From assembly GCF_004115975.1 (NCBI RefSeq), contig NZ_SDDZ01000001.1, positions 806,001 through 870,000 on the forward strand: a DNA stretch of 64,000 bases. Direction: 5' to 3'. Shown here piece after piece: positions 63,001 to 64,000 of this stretch. The DNA is from Gelidibacter gilvus. Lineage in GTDB: Bacteria > Bacteroidota > Bacteroidia > Flavobacteriales > Flavobacteriaceae. The notes beneath the pieces are model-generated. The model was not told the DNA's origin, did no database searches, and saw only the letters and a list, made by a program, of their open reading frames with translations. Position numbers and translations under genes: made by a program. How positions within the stretch are numbered: the first letter of the stretch is position 1; every line of letters begins with the position of its first letter.

Positions 63001-64000
63001 CAAATACCTTAACGTCACCACAAAATAGCTGGGCGGGAATTACGCGTGCTATTACCAGCACCGATTTTGAACAGGCGAACGTTGAGTATATTGAGTTTTG
63101 GGTTCAAGATCCATTCTTGGACAACACGTCCAATCCTGGAGGAAAATTACTCCTAAATCTTGGTAATATATCAGAAGACATTATTAAGGACGGTAAAAAA
63201 CAATATGAAAACGGCCTGCCAGAAAATGGAGATATTAGCGGTTTGCAAGTCACTGATTTTGGAACCGTTGTCCCGCGTAACCAGTCATTAATTTATGCGT
63301 TTTCAAGTACGGGTCAAAATCGTGCCAATCAGGATGTAGGCTATGATGGGTTTGATGATGCTGAAGAAATCGCAAGATTCGGCTCACAATTTGGTCCTGA
63401 TCCTTCAAATGACAATTACACTTATTTCCTTCAAGCAGATGGCGATATCTTTGATCGCTATAAAAAATATAATGGCTCAGAAGGAAATTCACCAGACACA
63501 TTTTCAGATACCAACCGAGGTTCCACGACGCACCCTGATGTAGAAGATATTAACAGAGATAACACAATGAACACGATTGATAGTTATTATGAATATGAAA
63601 TTGACATCACGCGGGCAAGTTTGGACAATCCCAACAACGTCTTGATCAACGATGTAAAGACCAGAAACATCACCTTGCCTAACGGTGATAATCGCAATGT
63701 AAGATGGTACCAATTTAGAATTCCAATTGATGCCTCAACAAGAGCCATTGGTGGGATTTCTGATATCAGATCTGTACGTTTTGCAAGAATGTATCTTAAA
63801 GGATTTTCTGAAACGACCATTATGCGTTTTGCAACTTTGGATTTAGTAAGAAGTGATTGGAGACGCTATTCTCTAGATTTGGATAACAATCCGAACAATA
63901 ACAGTGCGGACGCTTCATTTAGTGTTGGTGTCGTAGGTTTACAAGAAAACGAAGGTAATTACGTTCTGCCTCCAGGAGTGGAGTTGGAGCAACGTAACAA
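60063..64000 (+). CDS. sprA: SprA, type 9 secretion system translocon / gliding protein (3' end outside window)
   Basis: SprA is the giant outer-membrane beta-barrel that forms the type 9 secretion pore, needed for gliding and for export of adhesins. The frame stays open to the last base, giving the first ~1312 of about 2400 residues. The signal peptide is LKRLWLIGLTLVIGHIGFSQ. Characteristic stretches are VYSKYTYDPHTDRY-like VSKYTYDPHTDRYIFTQTVG, FTFDFDQRISLSLLGKVGTR, NYDTQSTFDFQNLIKLEY and FEGSQGSIDLLSPHSWFLSS. The start is TTG at 60063: the in-frame ruvA stop (60054) lies 9 bases upstream and the first in-frame ATG (about 60211) would lose the signal peptide. Identity is secure; start less so. 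Confidence 0.93.
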   Translation, partial: MSTTNPSLSLSLKRLWLIGLTLVIGHIGFSQVIPTGQDSTKTGHVLGSIKMPNPNSIVSKYTYDPHTDRYIFTQTVGSFNINHPLILTPKEYQQLVLEENLKNYYKQKVDAAEGKKEGTEDQQKNLLPEFYVNSSFFETLFGGNTIEVIPQGSVEMDLGVLFTKQDNPSFSPRNRSNFTFDFDQRISLSLLGKVGTRLQVTANYDTQSTFDFQNLIKLEYTPTEDDIVRKIEVGNVSMPLNSSLITGAQSLFGVKTELQFGKTKVTAVFSEQKSQSRSVVAQGGGTLEEFSFYARDYDENRHFFLSHYFRERYDVALERYPHINSNVQITRIEVWVTNRSNQTDNVRNVAAFQDLGESQRVGSTVNILRPGPLPDNKNNGFDPTNIGGAGSNLNNAVRDITRVEQGINIPANEGFDFGKLENAKKLTEGYDYTLQTQLGYISLNQRLQNDEVLAVAFQYTVGSNVYQVGEFANDGVEATGSSTDPVSGNTVVNNNNLILKMLKSAITNVNQPIWDLMMKNIYDSGAYQLSQEDFKLNIFYTESSALNYIKPVDGTTFPPYDNNTSDPSDDTEITETPLIRLFHLDRLNYNNDPQQNGDGFFDFVPGITVLPQNGKIIFTKVEPFGKYLFDVLADPAYPSDYNDPTYTNPNQEKYVYDILYKGTKTAALEESEKNKFQLKGRYKSSGGEGIAIGAFNVPRGSVKVTAGGRVLVEGVDYTVNYQLGRVEILDQALKASNTPINVSVENNAVFGQQTKRFTGLNVEHQFSENFVLGGTFLNLNERPITQKANYNSESINNTIFGFNGNYSTEVPFLTRLVNKLPNIDTDVPSNLSVRGEFAYLLPGAPKGANFQGEATAYVDDFEGSQGSIDLLSPHSWFLSSRPKGLGLTPNEDDIGTQNGFNRAHLNWYTVDPIFYSNQRPSGITDNDVSNLYTRRVFIDEIFPERDLVQGQNTYIPTLDLAYYPTERGPYNFQSQNIDYPNTLTSPQNSWAGITRAITSTDFEQANVEYIEFWVQDPFLDNTSNPGGKLLLNLGNISEDIIKDGKKQYENGLPENGDISGLQVTDFGTVVPRNQSLIYAFSSTGQNRANQDVGYDGFDDAEEIARFGSQFGPDPSNDNYTYFLQADGDIFDRYKKYNGSEGNSPDTFSDTNRGSTTHPDVEDINRDNTMNTIDSYYEYEIDITRASLDNPNNVLINDVKTRNITLPNGDNRNVRWYQFRIPIDASTRAIGGISDIRSVRFARMYLKGFSETTIMRFATLDLVRSDWRRYSLDLDNNPNNNSADASFSVGVVGLQENEGNYVLPPGVELEQRN

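Overview
The window is a housekeeping-rich stretch of a low-GC Flavobacteriaceae (Bacteroidota) chromosome. The evidence is a TonB-dependent receptor, the type 9 secretion/gliding protein SprA, alternative complex III, short NusA and GH92, together with Bacteroidota-type promoters (TTG, 18-21 nt, TAnnTTTG) and weak Shine-Dalgarno signals. Genus is not decided.

Layout. 1-1.1 kb: 3' end of a TonB-dependent receptor and its terminator, then a gene-free stretch with three matching hairpins. 1.8-4.85 kb (minus): ribosomal operon rplM-rpsI-rpsB-tsf with its promoter, a hairpin leader before rplM, a structured 228-nt spacer before rpsB, and a terminator-like attenuator between rpsB and tsf. 5.3-6.5 kb: Bcr/CflA-type efflux pump. 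6.7-10.7 kb: two-gene McrBC-like (type IV restriction) module made of a McrB AAA+ protein and a DUF2357 nuclease. 10.8-14.2 kb: Nudix hydrolase and DNA polymerase I. 14.4-19.4 kb: cyanophycin locus (isoaspartyl peptidase, cyanophycinase, cyanophycin synthetase), a complete make-and-degrade set for an Asp-Arg storage polymer. 19.5-27.6 kb: small exported protein, aldehyde dehydrogenase, sugar transporter with GH92 mannosidase lipoprotein, membrane-anchored phosphoesterase, and a cysteine-less thioredoxin-fold protein. 28-32 kb: polysaccharide deacetylase coupled to a DUF2723 membrane protein. 32.4-32.8 kb: tRNA-Gln followed by two 112-bp tandem units that each repeat the tRNA 3' end. 32.9-38.5 kb: universal stress protein, then rimP-nusA-infB behind a promoter and an attenuator-like hairpin. 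39.1-51 kb: one operon for alternative complex III (actABCDEF) and cytochrome c oxidase subunits II and I, a full quinol-to-oxygen branch. 51.4-54.8 kb: ruvB, a cytochrome P450 and queG. 54.9-64 kb: Omp85-like outer-membrane protein, malic enzyme maeB, then ruvA and the 5' part of sprA behind a consensus promoter.

The most unusual signals are not protein families. They are the tRNA-Gln tandem array, the leader and attenuator structures at the translation operons, and short-period intergenic repeats that have entered reading frames (deacetylase insert, GH92 tail). All functional calls come from reading the sequence; no database search was run.
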